From Metopolophium dirhodum (Eukaryota > Arthropoda > Insecta > Hemiptera > Aphididae): a stretch of DNA of 64,000 nucleotides. The notes beneath the pieces are model-generated. The model made no database searches. It saw only the letters and a program-made list of their open reading frames with translations, and had not been told where the DNA came from. The stretch covers positions 151,486,565 through 151,550,564 of the forward strand of contig NC_083560.1 in NCBI RefSeq assembly GCF_019925205.1, in the 5' to 3' direction. Numbering within the stretch: position 1 is the stretch's first letter; each line of letters begins with the position of its first letter. Of this stretch, positions 24,065 through 39,500 are shown in pieces. The position numbers and the translations under genes are program-made.

Positions 24065-26356
24065 AGGAATTATGACAAAAAAATGTTGATAATTAATTAA
24101 AAATCGTTTTGTGAAGTATACAAAGGCGGTTCTTCCAAGCCAATTGATATACAGCTGTCAACCTGATATTTTTAAAAACGCAGACGTCTGTTCTACTGAA
24201 ATCATATAAGAATAACCTACATTCATGGAGGTTTTAAGTCGTTTCGTCAAATAATCGAAAAATATAAAAACTATTCAAAAATTTAGTTTTTTTCTTTTCG
24301 CCCTCGTAAACTGGCAACACCACAATGTCAGAACGCTATATCTGATATTGTAAAAAAGCTGAACAAATTATCTTTTTCTGAGTGCAAACAGCAGAACTCT
24401 AACTAAAATAGCTTAAACGATATTAGCGGTTCAATACCAATGTTTTTCGAGTTATGACAACAAAATGTTGATAATTAATGAAAAATCGTTTTGTGAAGTA
24501 TACAAAGGCGGTTCTTCCAAGCCAATTGATATACAGCTGTCAACCTGATATTTCTAAAAACGCAGACGTCTGTTCTACTGAAACCATATAAGAATAACCT
24601 ACATTCATGGAGGTTTTAAGTCGTTTCGTCAAATTATCGAAAAATATAAAAACTATTCAAAAATTTAGTTTTTTTCTTTTCGCCCTCGTAAACTGGCAAC
24701 ACCACAATGTCAGAACGCTATATCTGATATTGTAAAAAAGCTGAACAAATTATCTTTTTCTGAGTGCAAACAGCAGAACTCTAACTAAAATAGCTTAAAC
24801 GATATTAGCGGTTCAATACCAATGTTTTTCGAGTTATGACAACAAAATGTTGATAATTAATGAAAAATCGTTTTGTGAAGTATACAAAGGCGGTTCTTCC
24901 AAGCCAATTGATATACAGCTGTCAACCTGATATTTCTAAAAACGCAGACGTCTGTTCTACTGAAACCATATAAGAATAACCTACATTCATGGAGGTTTTA
25001 AGTCGTTTCGTCAAAAAATCGAAAAATATAAAAACTATTCAAAAATTTAGTTTTTTTCTTTTCACCCTCGTAAACTGGCAACACCACAACGTCAGAACGC
25101 TATATCTGATATTGTAAAAAAGTTTAACAAATTATCTTTCTCTGAGTGCAAACAGCAGAACTCTACCTAAAATAGCTTAAAAGATATTAGCGGTTCAATA
25201 CCAATGTTTTAGGAATTATGACAAAAAAATTTTGATAATTAATTAAAAATCGTTTTGTGAAGTATACAAAGGCGGTTCTTCCAAGCCAATTGATATACAG
25301 CTGTCAACCTGATATTTCTAAAAACGCAGACGTCTGTTCTACTGAAACCATATAAGAATAACCTACGATCATGGAGGTTTTAAGTCGTTTCGTCAAAAAA
25401 TCGAAAAATATAAAAACTATTCAAAAATTTAGTTTATTTCTTTTCGCCCTCGTAAACTGGCAACACCACAACGTCAGAACGCTATATCTGATATTGTAAA
25501 AAATCTGAACAAATTATCTTTCTCTGAGTGCAAACAGCAGAACTCTACCTAAAATAGCTTAAAAGATATTAGCGGTTCAATACCAATGTTTTAGGAATTA
25601 TGACAAAAAAATGTTGATAATTAATTAAAAATCGTTTTGTGAAGTATACAAAGGCGGTTCTTCCAAGCCAATTGATATACAGCGGTCAACCCAATATTTC
25701 CAAATTTAAAGACGTCTGTTCTACTGAAACCATATAAGAATCACCTACATTCATGGAGGTTTTAAGTCGTTTCGTCAAAAAATCGAAAAATATAAAAACT
25801 ATTCAAAAATTTAGTTTTTTTCTTTTCACCCTCGTAAACTGGCAACACCACAAAGTCAGAACGCTATATCTGATATTGTAAAAAAGCTGAACAAATTATC
25901 ATTTTCTGAGTGCAAACAGCAGAACTCTAACTAAAATAGCTTAAACGATATTAGCGGTTCAATACCAATGTTTTAGGAATTATGACAACAAAATGTCGAT
26001 AATTAATGAAAAATCGTTTTGTGAAGTATACAAAGGCGGTTCATCCAAGCCAATTGATATACAGCTGTCAACCTGATATTTCTAAAAACGCAGACGTCTG
26101 TTCTACTGAAACCATATAAGAATAACCTACATTCATGGAGGTTTTAAGTCGTTTCGTCAAAAAATCGAAAAATATAAAAACTATTCAAAAATTTAGTTTT
26201 TTTCTTTTCGCCCTCGTAAACTGGCAACACCACAATGTCAGAACGCTATATCTGATATTGTAAAAAAGCTGAACAAATTATCTTTTTCTGAGTGCAAACA
26301 GCAGAACTCTAACTAAAATAGCTTAAAAGATATTAGCGGTTCAATACCAATGTTTT
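24065..26356 (+). repeat. Variable-length HOR family, 6-monomer copy (2,292 bp)
   Basis: Repeats the opening order ('ctgaaatcat', 'tcaaattatcg', 'aaaagtttaac', 'aaattttgat', patch at 25,683), then the 'aaaatgtcgat' monomer near 25,977. Here that monomer has 'ggttcatcc' and lacks the patch present in its counterpart at 22,540, which suggests a junction between HOR types inside this monomer. Confidence 0.8.
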
Positions 26357-29300
26357 AGGAATTATGACAAAAAAATGTTGATAATTAATTAAAAATCGTT
26401 TTGTGAAGTATACAAAGGCGGTTCTTCCAAGCCAATTGATATACAGCTGTCAACCTGATATTTTTAAAAACGCAGACGTCTGTTCTACTGAAACCATATA
26501 AGAATAACCTACATTCATGGAGGTTTTAAGTCGTTTCGTCAAATAATCGAAAAATATAAAAACTATTCAAAAATTTAGTTTTTTTCTTTTCGCCCTCGTA
26601 AACTGGCAACACCACAATGTCAGAACGCTATATCTGATATTGTAAAAAAGCTGAACAAATTATCTTTTTCTGAGTGCAAACAGCAGAACTCTAACTAAAA
26701 TAGCTTAAACGATATTAGCGGTTCAATACCAATGTTTTTCGAGTTATGACAACAAAATGTTGATAATTAATGAAAAATCGTTTTGTGAAGTATACAAAGG
26801 CGGTTCTTCCAAGCCAATTGATATACAGCTGTCAACCTGATATTTCTAAAAACGCAGACGTCTGTTCTACTGAAACCATATAAGAATAACCTACATTCAT
26901 GGAGGTTTTAAGTCGTTTCGTCAAAAAATCGAAAAATATAAAAACTATTCAAAAATTTAGTTTTTTTCTTTTCACCCTCGTAAACTGGCAACACCACAAC
27001 GTCAGAACGCTATATCTGATATTGTAAAAAAGCTGAACAAATTATCTTTTTCTGAGTGCAAACAGCAGAACTCTAACTAATATAGCTTAAACGATATTAG
27101 CGGTTCAATACCAATGTTTTAGGAATTATGACAACAAAATGTTGATAATTAATGAAAAATCGTTTTGTGAAGTATACAAAGGCTGTTCTTCCAAGCCAAT
27201 TGATATACAGCTGTCAACCTGATATTTCTAAAAACGCAGACGTCTGTTCTACTGAAACCATATAAGAATAACCTACATTCATGGAGGTTTTAAGTCGTTT
27301 CGTCAAAAAATCGAAAAATATAAAAACTATTCAAAAATTTAGTTTTTTTCTTTTCGCCCTCGTAAGCTGGCAACACCACAACGTCAGAACGCTATATCTG
27401 ATATTGTAAAAAAGCTGAACAAATTATCTTTTTCTGAGTGCAAACAGCAGAACTCTAACTAAAATAGCTTAAACGATATTAGCGGTTCAATACCAATGTT
27501 TTAGGAATTATGACAACAAAATGTTGATAATTAATGAAAAATCGTTTTGTGAAGTATACAAAGGCGGTTCTTCCAAGCCAATTGATATACAGCTGTCAAC
27601 CTGATATTTTTAAAAACGCAGACGTCTGTTCTACTGAAACCATATAAGAATAACCTACATTCATGGAGGTTTTAAGTCGTTTCGTCAAAAAATCGAAAAA
27701 TATAAAAACTATTCAAAAATTTAGTTTTTTTCTTTTCGCCCTCGTAAGCTGGCAACACCACAACGTCAGAACGCTATATCTGATATTGTAAAAAAGCTGA
27801 ACAAATTATCTTTTTCTGAGTGCAAACAGCAGAACTCTAACTAATATAGCTTAAACGATATTAGCGGTTCAATACCAATGTTTTAGGAATTATGACAAAA
27901 AAATGTTGATAATTAATTAAAAATCGTTTTGTGAAGTATACAAAGGCGGTTCTTCCAAGCCAATTGATATACAGCTGTCAACCTGATATTTTTAAAAACG
28001 CAGACGTCTGTTCTACTGAAACCATATAAGAATAACCTACATTCATGGAGGTTTTAAGTCGTTTCGTCAAAAAATCGAAAAATATAAAAACTATTCAAAA
28101 ATTTAGTTTTTTTCTTTTCACCCTCGTAAACTGGCAACACCACAACGTCAGAACGCTATATCTGATATTGTAAAAAAGCTGAACAAATTATCTTTTTCTG
28201 AGTGCAAACAGCAGAACTCTAACTAATATAGCTTAAACGATATTAGCGGTTCAATACCAATGTTTTAGGAATTATGACAACAAAATGTTGATAATTAATG
28301 AAAAATCGTTTTGTGAAGTATACAAAGGCTGTTCTTCCAAGCCAATTGATATACAGCTGTCAACCTGATATTTCTAAAAACGCAGACGTCTGTTCTACTG
28401 AAACCATATAAGAATAACCTACATTCATGGAGGTTTTAAGTCGTTTCGTCAAAAAATCGAAAAATATAAAAACTATTCAAAAATTTAGTTTTTTTCTTTT
28501 CGCCCTCGTAAGCTGGCAACACCACAACGTCAGAACGCTATATCTGATATTGTAAAAAAGCTGAACAAATTATCTTTTTCTGAGTGCAAACAGCAGAACT
28601 CTAACTAAAATAGCTTAAACGATATTAGCGGTTCAATACCAATGTTTTAGGAATTATGACAACAAAATGTTGATAATTAATGAAAAATCGTTTTGTGAAG
28701 TATACAAAGGCGGTTCTTCCAAGCCAATTGATATACAGCTGTCAACCTGATATTTTTAAAAACGCAGACGTCTGTTCTACTGAAACCATATAAGAATAAC
28801 CTACATTCATGGAGGTTTTAAGTCGTTTCGTCAAAAAATCGAAAAATATAAAAACTATTCAAAAATTTAGTTTTTTTCTTTTCACCCTCGTAAACTGGCA
28901 ACACCACAACGTCAGAACGCTATATCTGATATTGTAAAAAAGCTGAACAAATTATCTTTTTCTGAGTGCAAACAGCAGAACTCTAACTAATATAGCTTAA
29001 ACGATATTAGCGGTTCAATACCAATGTTTTAGGAATTATGACAACAAAATGTTGATAATTAATGAAAAATCGTTTTGTGAAGTATACAAAGGCTGTTCTT
29101 CCAAGCCAATTGATATACAGCTGTCAACCTGATATTTCTAAAAACGCAGACGTCTGTTCTACTGAAACCATATAAGAATAACCTACATTCATGGAGGTTT
29201 TAAGTCGTTTCGTCAAAAAATCGAAAAATATAAAAACTATTCAAAAATTTAGTTTTTTTCTTTTCGCCCTCGTAAGCTGGCAACACCACAACGTCAGAAC

Positions 29301-30554
29301 GCTATATCTGATATTGTAAAAAAGCTGAACAAATTATCTTTTTCTGAGTGCAAACAGCAGAACTCTAACTAAAATAGCTTAAACGATATTAGCGGTTCAA
29401 TACCAATGTTTTAGGAATTATGACAACAAAATGTTGATAATTAATGAAAAATCGTTTTGTGAAGTATACAAAGGCGGTTCATCCAAGCCAATTGATATAC
29501 AGCTGTCAACCTGATATTTCTAAAAACGCAGACGTCTGTTCTACTGAAACCATATAAGAATAACCTACGATCATGGAGGTTTTAAGTCGTTTCGTCAAAA
29601 AATCGAAAAATATAAAAACTATTCAAAAATTTAGTTTTTTTCTTTTCACCCTCGTAAACTGGCAACACCACAACGTCAGAACGCTATATCTGATATTGTA
29701 AAAAAGCTGAACAAATTATCTTTTTCTGAGTGCAAACAGCAGAACTCTAACTAAAATAGCTTAAACGATATTAGCGGTTCAATACCAATGTTTTTCGAGT
29801 TATGACAACAAAATGTTGATAATTAATGAAAAATCGTTTTGTGAAGTATACAAAGGCGGTTCTTCCAAGCCAATTGATATACAGCTGTCAACCTGATATT
29901 TCTAAAAACGCAGACGTCTGTTCTACTGAAACCATATAAGAATAACCTACGATCATGGAGGTTTTAAGTCGTTTCGTCAAAAAATCGAAAAATATAAAAA
30001 ATTCAAAAATTTAGTTTTTTTCTTTTCACCCTCGTAAACTGGCAACCCCACAACGTCAGAACGCTATATCTGATATTGTAAAAAAGCTGAACAAATTAAC
30101 TTTCTCTGAGTGCAAACAGCAGAACTCTACCTAAAATAGCTTAAAAGATATTAGCGGTTCAATACCAATGTTTTAGGAATTATGACAAAAAAATGTTGAT
30201 AATTAATGAAAAATCGTTTTGTGAAGTATACAAAGGCGGTTCTTCCAAGCCAATTGATATACAGCAGTCAACCTGATATTTCTAAAAACGCAGACGTCTG
30301 TTCTACTGAAACCATATAAGAATAACCTACGATCATGGAGGTTTTAAGTCGTTTCGTCAAAAAATCGAAAAATATAAAAAATTCAAAAATTTAGTTTTTT
30401 TCTTTTCACCCTCGTAAACTGGCAACACCACAACGTCAGAACGCTATATCTGATATTGTAAAAAAGCTGAACAAATTAACTTTCTCTGTGTGCAAACAGC
30501 AGAACTCTACCTAAAATAGCTTAAATGATATTAGCGGTTCAATACCAATGTTTT
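26357..30554 (+). repeat. Return of the early HOR type (11 monomers)
   Basis: From 27,885 the monomer order matches that from 1,529 at a constant offset of 26,356 bp: 1911/28,267, 3057/29,413 and 4199/30,555 all agree. The variants 'aactaatatagc', 'aaaggctgttc', 'ggttcatcc' and the two 380-bp monomers recur in register. The segment therefore exists in near-identical form at both ends of a domain with a different HOR. Confidence 0.85.
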
Positions 30555-33500
30555 AGGAATTATGACAACAAAATGTTGATAATTAATGAAAAATCGTTTT
30601 CTGAAGTATACAAAGGCGGTTCTTCCAAGCCAATTGATATACAGCTGTCAACCTGATATTTCTAAAAACGCAGACGTCTGATCTTCTGCAACCATATAAG
30701 AATAACCTACATTCATGGAGGTTATAAATCGTTTCGTCAAAAAATCGAAAAATATAAAAAATATTCAAAAATTTAGTTTTTTTCTTTTCGCCCTCGTAAG
30801 CTGGCAACACCACAACGTCAGAACGCTATATCTGATATTGTAAAAAAGCTGAACAAATTATCTTTTTCTGAGTGCAAACAGCAGAACTCTAACTAAAATA
30901 GCTTAAACGATATTAGCGGTTCAATACCAATGTTTTAGGAATTATGACAACAAAATGTTGATAATTAATGAAAAATCGTTTTGTGAAGTATACAAAGGCG
31001 GTTCTTCCAAGCCAATTGATATACAGCTGTCAACTTGATATTTCTAAAAACGCAGACGTCTGTTCTACTGAAACCATATAAGAATAACCTACATTCATGG
31101 AGATTTTAAGTCGTTTCGTCAAAAAATCGAAAAATATAAAAACTATTCAAAAATTTAGTTTTTTTCTTTTCACCCTCGTAAACTGGCAACACCACAACGT
31201 CAGAACGCTATATCTGATATTGTAAAAAAGCTGAACAAATTATCTTTTTCTGAGTGCAAACAGCAGAACTCTAACTAAAATAGCTTAAACGATATTAGCG
31301 GTTCAATACCAATGTTTTTCGAGTTATGACAACAAAATGTTGATAATTAATGAAAAATCGTTTTGTGAAGTATACAAAGGCGGTTCTTCCAAGCCAATTG
31401 ATATACAGCTGTCAACCTGATATTTCTAAAAACGCAGACGTCTGTTCTACTGAAACCATATAAGAATAACCTACATTCATGGAGGTTTTAAGTCGTTTCG
31501 TCAAAAAATCGAAAAATATAAAAACTATTCAAAAATATAGTTTTTTTCTTTTCACCCTCGTAAACTGGCAACACCACAACGTCAGAACGCTATATCTGAT
31601 ATTGTAAAAAAGCTGAACAAATTATCTTTTTCTGAGTGCAAACAGCAGAACTCTAACTAATATAGCTTAAACGATATTAGCGGTCCAATACCAATGTTTT
31701 AGGAATTATGACAACAAAATGTTGATAATTAATGAAAAATCGTTTTGTGAAGTATACAAAGGCTGTTCTTCCAAGCCAATTGATATACAGCTGTCAACCT
31801 GATATTTCTAAAAACGCAGACGTCTGTTCTACTGAAACCATATAAGAATAACCTACGATCATGGAGGTTTTAAGTCGTTTCGTCAAAAAATCGAAAATTA
31901 TAAAAACTATTCAAAAATTTAGTTTTTTTCTTTTCACCCTCGTAAACTGGCAACACCACAACGTCAGAACGCTATATCTGATATTGTAAAAAAGCTGAAC
32001 AAATTAACTTTCTCTGAGTGCAAACAGCAGAACTCTACCTAAAATAGCTTAAAAGATATTAGCGGTTCAATATCAATGTTTTAGGAATTATGACAAAAAA
32101 ATGTTGATAATTAATGAAAAATCGTTTTGTGAAGTATACAAAGGCGGTTCTTCCAAGCCAATTGATATACAGCTGTCAACCTGATATTTCTAAAAACGCA
32201 GACGTCTGTTCTACTGAAACCATATAAGAATAACCTACGATCATGGAGGTTTTAAGTCGTTTCGTCAAAAAATCGAAAAATATAAAAAATTCAAAAATTT
32301 AGTTTTTTTCTTTTCACCCTCGTAAACTGGCAACACCACAACGTCAGAACGCTATATCTGATATTGTAAAAAAGCTGAACAAATTGACTTTCTCTGAGTG
32401 CAAACAGCAGAACTCTACCTAAAATAGCTTAAAAGATATTAGCGGTTCAATACCAATGTTTTAGGAATTATGACAACAAAATGTTGATAATTAATGAAAA
32501 ATCGTTTTGTGAAGTATACAAAGGCGGTTCTTCCAAGCCAATTGATATACAGCTGTCAACCTGATATTTCTAAAAACGCAGACGTCTGATCTTCTGCAAC
32601 TATATAAGAATAACCTACATTCATGGAGGTTATAAGTCGTTTCGTCAAAAAATCGAAAAATATAAAAAATATTCAAAAATTTAGTTTTTTTCTTTTCGCC
32701 CTCGTAAGCTGGCAACACCACAACGTCAGAACGCTATATCTGATATTGTAAAAAAGCTGAACAAATTATCTTTTTCTGAGTGCAAACAGCAGAACTCTAA
32801 CTAAAATAGCTTAAACGATATTAGCGGTTCAATACCAATGTTTTAGGAATTATGACAACAAAATGTTGATAATTAATGAAAAATCGTTTTGTGAAGTATA
32901 CAAAGGCGGTTCTTCCAAGCCAATTGATATACAGCTGTCAACTTGATATTTCTAAAAACGCAGACGTCTGTTCTACTGAAACCATATAAGAATAACCTAC
33001 ATTCATGGAGATTTTAAGTCGTTTCGTCAAAAAATCGAAAAATATAAAAATTATTCAAAAATTTAGTTTTTTTCTTTTCACCCTCGTAAACTGGCAACAC
33101 CACAACGTCAGAACGCTATATCTGATATTGTAAAAAAGCTGAACAAATTATCTTTTTCTGAGTGCAAACAGCAGAACTCTAACTAAAATAGCTTAAACGA
33201 TATTAGCGGTTCAATACCAATGTTTTTCGAGTTATGACAACAAAATGTTGATAATTAATGAAAAATCGTTTTGTGAAGTATACAAAGGCGGTTCTTCCAA
33301 GCCAATTGATATACAGCTGTCAACCTGATATTTCTAAAAACGCAGACGTCTGTTCTACTGAAACCATATAAGAATAACCTACATTCATGGAGGTTTTAAG
33401 TCGTTTCGTCAAAAAATCGAAAAATATAAAAACTATTCAAAAATATAGTTTTTTTCTTTTCACCCTCGTAAACTGGCAACACCACAACGTCAGAACGCTA

Positions 33501-36500
33501 TATCTGATATTGTAAAAAAGCTGAACAAATTATCTTTTTCTGAGTGCAAACAGCAGAACTCTAACTAATATAGCTTAAACGATATTAGCGGTTCAATACC
33601 AATGTTTTAGGAATTATGACAACAAAATGTTGATAATTAATGAAAAATCGTTTTGTGAAGTATACAAAGGCTGTTCTTCCAAGCCAATTGATATACAGCT
33701 GTCAACCTGATATTTCTAAAAACGCAGACGTCTGTTCTACTGAAACCATATAAGAATAACCTACGATCATGGAGGTTTTAAGTCGTTTCGTCAAAAAATC
33801 GAAAAATATAAAAACTATTCAAAAATTTAGTTTTTTTCTTTTCACCCTCGTAAACTGGCAACACCACAACGTCAGAACGCTATATCTGATATTGTAAAAA
33901 AGCTGAACAAATTATCTTTTTCTGAGTGCAAACAGCAGAACTCTAACTAAAATAGCTTAAACGATATTAGCGGTTCAATACCAATGTTTTTCAAGTTATG
34001 ACAACAAAATGTTGATAATTAATGAAAAATCGTTTTGTGAAGTATACAAAGGCGGTTCTTCCAAGCCAATTGATATACAGCTGTCAACCTGATATTTCTA
34101 AAAACGCAGACGTCTGTTCTACTGAAACCATATAAGAATAACCTACGATCATGGAGGTTTTATGTCGTTTCGTCAAAAAATCGAAAAATATAAAAAATTC
34201 AAAAATTTAGTTTTTTTCTTTTCACCCTCGTAAACTGGCAACACCACAACGTCAGAACGCTATATCTGATATTGTAAAAAAGCTGAACAAATTAACTTTC
34301 TCTGAGTGCAAACAGCAGAACTCTACCTAAAATAGCTTAAAAGATATTAGCGGTTCAATACCAATGTTTTAGGAATTATGACAAAAAAATGTTGATAATT
34401 AATGACAAATCGTTTTGTGAAGTATACAAAGGCGGTTCTTCCAAGCCAATTGATATACAGCTGTCAACCTGATATTTCTAAAAACGCAGACGTCTGTTCT
34501 ACTGAAACCATATAAGAATAACCTACGATCATGGAGGTTTTAAGTCGTTTCGTCAAAAAATCGAAAAATATAAAAAATTCAAAAATTTAGTTTTTTTCTT
34601 TTCACCCTCGTAAACTGGCAACACCACAACGTCAGAACGCTATATCTGATATTGTAAAAAAGCTGAACAAATTAACTTTCTCTGAGTGCAAACAGCAGAA
34701 CTCTACCTAAAATAGCTTAAAAGATATTAGCGGTTCAATACCAATGTTTTAGGAATTATGACAAAAAAATGTTGATAATTAATGAAAAATCGTTTTGTGA
34801 AGTATACAAAGGCGGTTCTTCCAAAACAATTGATATACAGCTGTCAACCTGATATTTCTAAAAACACAGACGTCTGATCTTCTGCAACCATATAAGAATA
34901 ACCTACATTCATGGAGGTTATAAGTCGTTTCGTCAACAAATCGAAAAATATAAAAAATATTCAAAAATTTAGTTTTTTTCTTTTCGCCCTCGTAAGATGG
35001 CAACACCACAACGTCAGAACGCTATATCTGATATTGTAAAAAAGCTGAACAAATTATCTTTTTCTGAGTGCAAACAGCAGAACTCTAACTAAAATAGCTT
35101 AAACGATATTAGCGGTTCAATACCAATGTTTTAGGAATTATGACAACAAAATGTTGATAATTAATGAAAAATCGTTTTGTGAAGTATACAAAGGCGGTTC
35201 TTCCAAGCCAATTGATATACAGCTGTCAACTTGATATTTCTAAAAACGCAGACGTCTGTTCTACTGAAACCATATAAGAATAACCTACATTCATGGAGAT
35301 TTTAAGTCGTTTCGTCAAAAAATCGAAAAATATAAAAACTATTCAAAAATTTAGTTTTTTTCTTTTCACCCTCGTAAACTGGCAACACCACAACGTCAGA
35401 AAGCTATATCTGATATTGTAAAAAATCTGAACAAATTATCTTTTTCTGAGTGCAAACAGCAGAACTCTAACTAAAATAGCTTAAACGATATTAGCGGTTC
35501 AATACCAATGTTTTTCGAGTTATGACAACAAAATGTTGATAATTAATGAAAAATCGTTTTGTGAAGTATACAAATGCGGTTCTTCCAAGCCAATTGATAT
35601 ACAGCTGTCAACCTGATATTTCTAAAAACGCAGACGTCTGTTCTACTGAAACCATATAAGAATAACCTACGATCATGGAGGTTTTAAGTCGTTTCGTCAA
35701 AAAATCGAAAAATATAAAAAATTCAAAAATTTAGTTTTTTTCTTTTCACCCTCGTAAACTGGCAACACCACAACGTCAGAACGCTATATCTGATATTGTA
35801 AAAAAGCTGAACAAATTAACTTTCTCTGAGTGCAAACAGCAGAACTCTACCTAAAATAGCTTAAAAGATATTAGCGGTTCAATACCAATGTTTTAGGAAT
35901 TATGACAAAAAAATGTTGATAATTAATGACAAATCGTTTTGTGAAGTATACAAAGGCGGTTCTTCCAAGCCAATTGATATACAGCTGTCAACCTGATATT
36001 TCTAAAAACGCAGACGTCTGTTCTACTGAAACCATATAAGAATAACCTACGATCATGGAGGTTTTAAGTCGTTTCGTCAAAAAATCGAAAAATATAAAAA
36101 ATTCAAAAATTTAGTTTTTTTCTTTTCACCCTCGTAAACTGGCAACACCACAACGTCAGAACGCTATATCTGATATTGTAAAAAAGCTGAACAAATTAAC
36201 TTTCTCTGAGTGCAAACAGCAGAACTCTACCTAAAATAGCTTAAAAGATATTAGCGGTTCAATACCAATGTTTTAGGAATTATGACAAAAAAATGTTGAT
36301 AATTAATGAAAAATCGTTTTGTGAAGTATACAAAGGCGGTTCTTCCAAAACAATTGATATACAGCTGTCAACCTGATATTTCTAAAAACGCAGACGTCTG
36401 ATCTTCTGCAACCATATAAGAATAACCTACATTCATGGAGGTTATAAGTCGTTTCGTCAAAAAATCGAAAAATATAAAAAATATTCAAAAATTTAGTTTT

Positions 36501-39500
36501 TTTCTTTTCGCCCTCGTAAGCTGGCAACACCACAACGTCAGAACGCTATATCTGATATTGTAAAAAAGCTGAACAAATTATCTTTTTCTGAGTGCAAACA
36601 GCAGAACTCTAACTAAAATAGCTTAAACGATATTAGCGGTTCAATACCAATGTTTTAGGAATTATGACAACAAAATGTTGATAATTAATGAAAAATCGTT
36701 TTGTGAAGTATACAAAGGCGGTTCTTCCAAGCCAATTGATATACAGCTGTCAACTTGATATTTCTAAAAACGCAGACGTCTGTTCTACTGAAACCATATA
36801 AGAATAACCTACATTCATGGAGATTTTAAGTCGTTTCGTCAAAAAATCGAAAAATATAAAAACTATTCAAAAATTTAGTTTTTTTCTTTTCACCCTCGTA
36901 AACTGGCAACACCACAACGTCAGAACGCTATATCTGATATTGTAAAAAATCTGAACAAATTATCTTTTTCTGAGTGCAAACAGCAGAACTCTAACTAAAA
37001 TAGCTTAAACGATATTAGCGGTTCAATACCAATGTTTTTCGAGTTATGACAACAAAATGTTGATAATTAATGAAAAATCGTTTTGTGAAGTATACAAATG
37101 CGGTTCTTCCAAGCCAATTGATATACAGCTGTCAACCTGATATTTCTAAAAACGCAGACGTCTGTTCTACTGAAACCATATAAGAATAACCTACGATCAT
37201 GGAGGTTTTAAGTCGTTTCGTCAAAAAATCGAAAAATATAAAAAATTCAAAAATTTAGTTTTTTTCTTTTCACCCTCGTAAACTGGCAACACCACAACGT
37301 CAGAACGCTATATCTGATATTGTAAAAAAGCTGAACAAATTAACTTTCTCTGAGTGCAAACAGCAGAACTCTACCTAAAATAGCTTAAAAGATATTAGCG
37401 GTTCAATACCAATGTTTTAGGAATTATGACAAAAAAATGTTGATAATTAATGAAAAATCGTTTTGTGAAGTATACAAAGGCGGTTCTTCCAAGCCAATTG
37501 ATATACAGCTGTCAACTTGATATTTCTAAAAACGCAGACGTCTGTTCTACTGAAACCATATAAGAATAACCTACATTCATGGAGATTTTAAGTCGTTTCG
37601 TCAAAAAATCGAAAAATATAAAAACTATTCAAAAATTTAGTTTTTTTCTTTTCACCCTCGTAAACTGGCAACACCACAACGTCAGAACGCTATATCTGAT
37701 ATTGTAAAAAATCTGAACAAATTATCTTTTTCTGAGTGCAAACAGCAGAACTCTAACTAAAATAGCTTAAACCATATTAGCGGTTCAATACCAATGTTTT
37801 TCGAGTTATGACAACAAAATGTTGATAATTAATGAAAAATCGTTTTGTGAAGTATACAAATGCGGTTCTTCCAAGCCAATTGATATACAGCTGTCAACCT
37901 GATATTTCTAAAAACGCAGACGTCTGTTCTACTGAAACCATATAAGAATAACCTACGATCATGGAGGTTTTAAGTCGTTTCGTCAAAAAATCGAAAAATA
38001 TAAAAAATTCAAAAATTTAGTTTTTTTCTTTTCACCCTCGTAAACTGGCAACACCACAACGTCAGAACGCTATATCTGATATTGTAAAAAAGCTGAACAA
38101 ATTAACTTTCTCTGAGTGCAAACAGCAGAACTCTACCTAAAATAGCTTAAAAGATATTAGCGGTTCAATACCAATGTTTTAGGAATTATGACAAAAAAAT
38201 GTTGATAATTAATGAAAAATCGTTTTGTGAAGTATACAAAGGCGGTTCTTCCAAGCCAATTGATATACAGCTGTCAACCTGATATTTCTAAAAACGCAGA
38301 CGTCTGATCTTCTGCAACCATATAAGAATAACCTACATTCATGGAGGTTATAAGTCGTTTCGTCAAAAAATCGAAAAATATAAAAAAATATTCAAAAATT
38401 CAGTTTTTTTCTTTTCGCCCTCGTAAGCTGGCAACACCACAACGTCAGAACGCTATATCTGATATTGTAAAAAAGCTGAACAAATTATCTTTTTCTGAGT
38501 GCAAACAGCAGAACTCTAACTAAAATAGCTTAAACGATATTAGCGGTTCAATACCAATGTTTTAGGAATTATGACAACAAAATGTTGATAATTAATGAAA
38601 AATCGTTTTGTGAAGTATACAAAGGCGGTTCTTCCAAGCCAATTGATATACAGCTGTCAACTTGATATTTCTAAAAACGCAGACGTCTGTTCTACTGAAA
38701 CCATATAAGAATAACCTACATTCATGGAGATTTTAAGTCGTTTCGTCAAAAAATCGAAAAATATAAAAACTATTCAAAAATTTAGTTTTTTTCTTTTCAC
38801 CCTCGTAAACTGGCAACACCACAACGTCAGAACGCTATATCTGATATTGTAAAAAAGCTGAACAAATTATCTTTTTCTGAGTGCAAACAGCAGAACTCTA
38901 ACTAAAATAGCTTAAACGATATTAGCGGTTCAATACCAATGTTTTAGGAATTATGACAACAAAATGTTGATAATTAATGAAAAATCGTTTTGTGAAGTAT
39001 ACAAAGGCGGTTCTTCCAAGCCAATTGATATACAGCTAACAACCTGATATTTCTAAAAACGCAGACGTCTGTTCTACTGAAACCATATAAGAATAACCTA
39101 CGATCATGGAGGTTTTAAGTCGTTTCGTCAAAAAATCGAAAAATATAAAAACTATTCAAAAATTTAGTTTTTTTCTTTTCGCCCTCGTAAGCTGGCAACA
39201 CCACAACGTCAGAACGCTATATCTGATATTGTAAAAAAGCTGAACAAATTATCTTTTTCTGAGTGCAAACAGCAGAACTCTAACTAAAATAGCTTAAACG
39301 ATATTAGCGGTTCAATACCAATGTTTTAGGAATTATGACAACAAAATGTTGATAATTAATGAAAAATCGTTTTGTGAAGTATACAAAGGCGGTTCTTCCA
39401 AGCCAATTGATATACAGCTGTCAACTTGATATTTCTAAAAACGCAGACGTCTGTTCTACTGAAACCATATAAGAATAACCTACATTCATGGAGATTTTAA

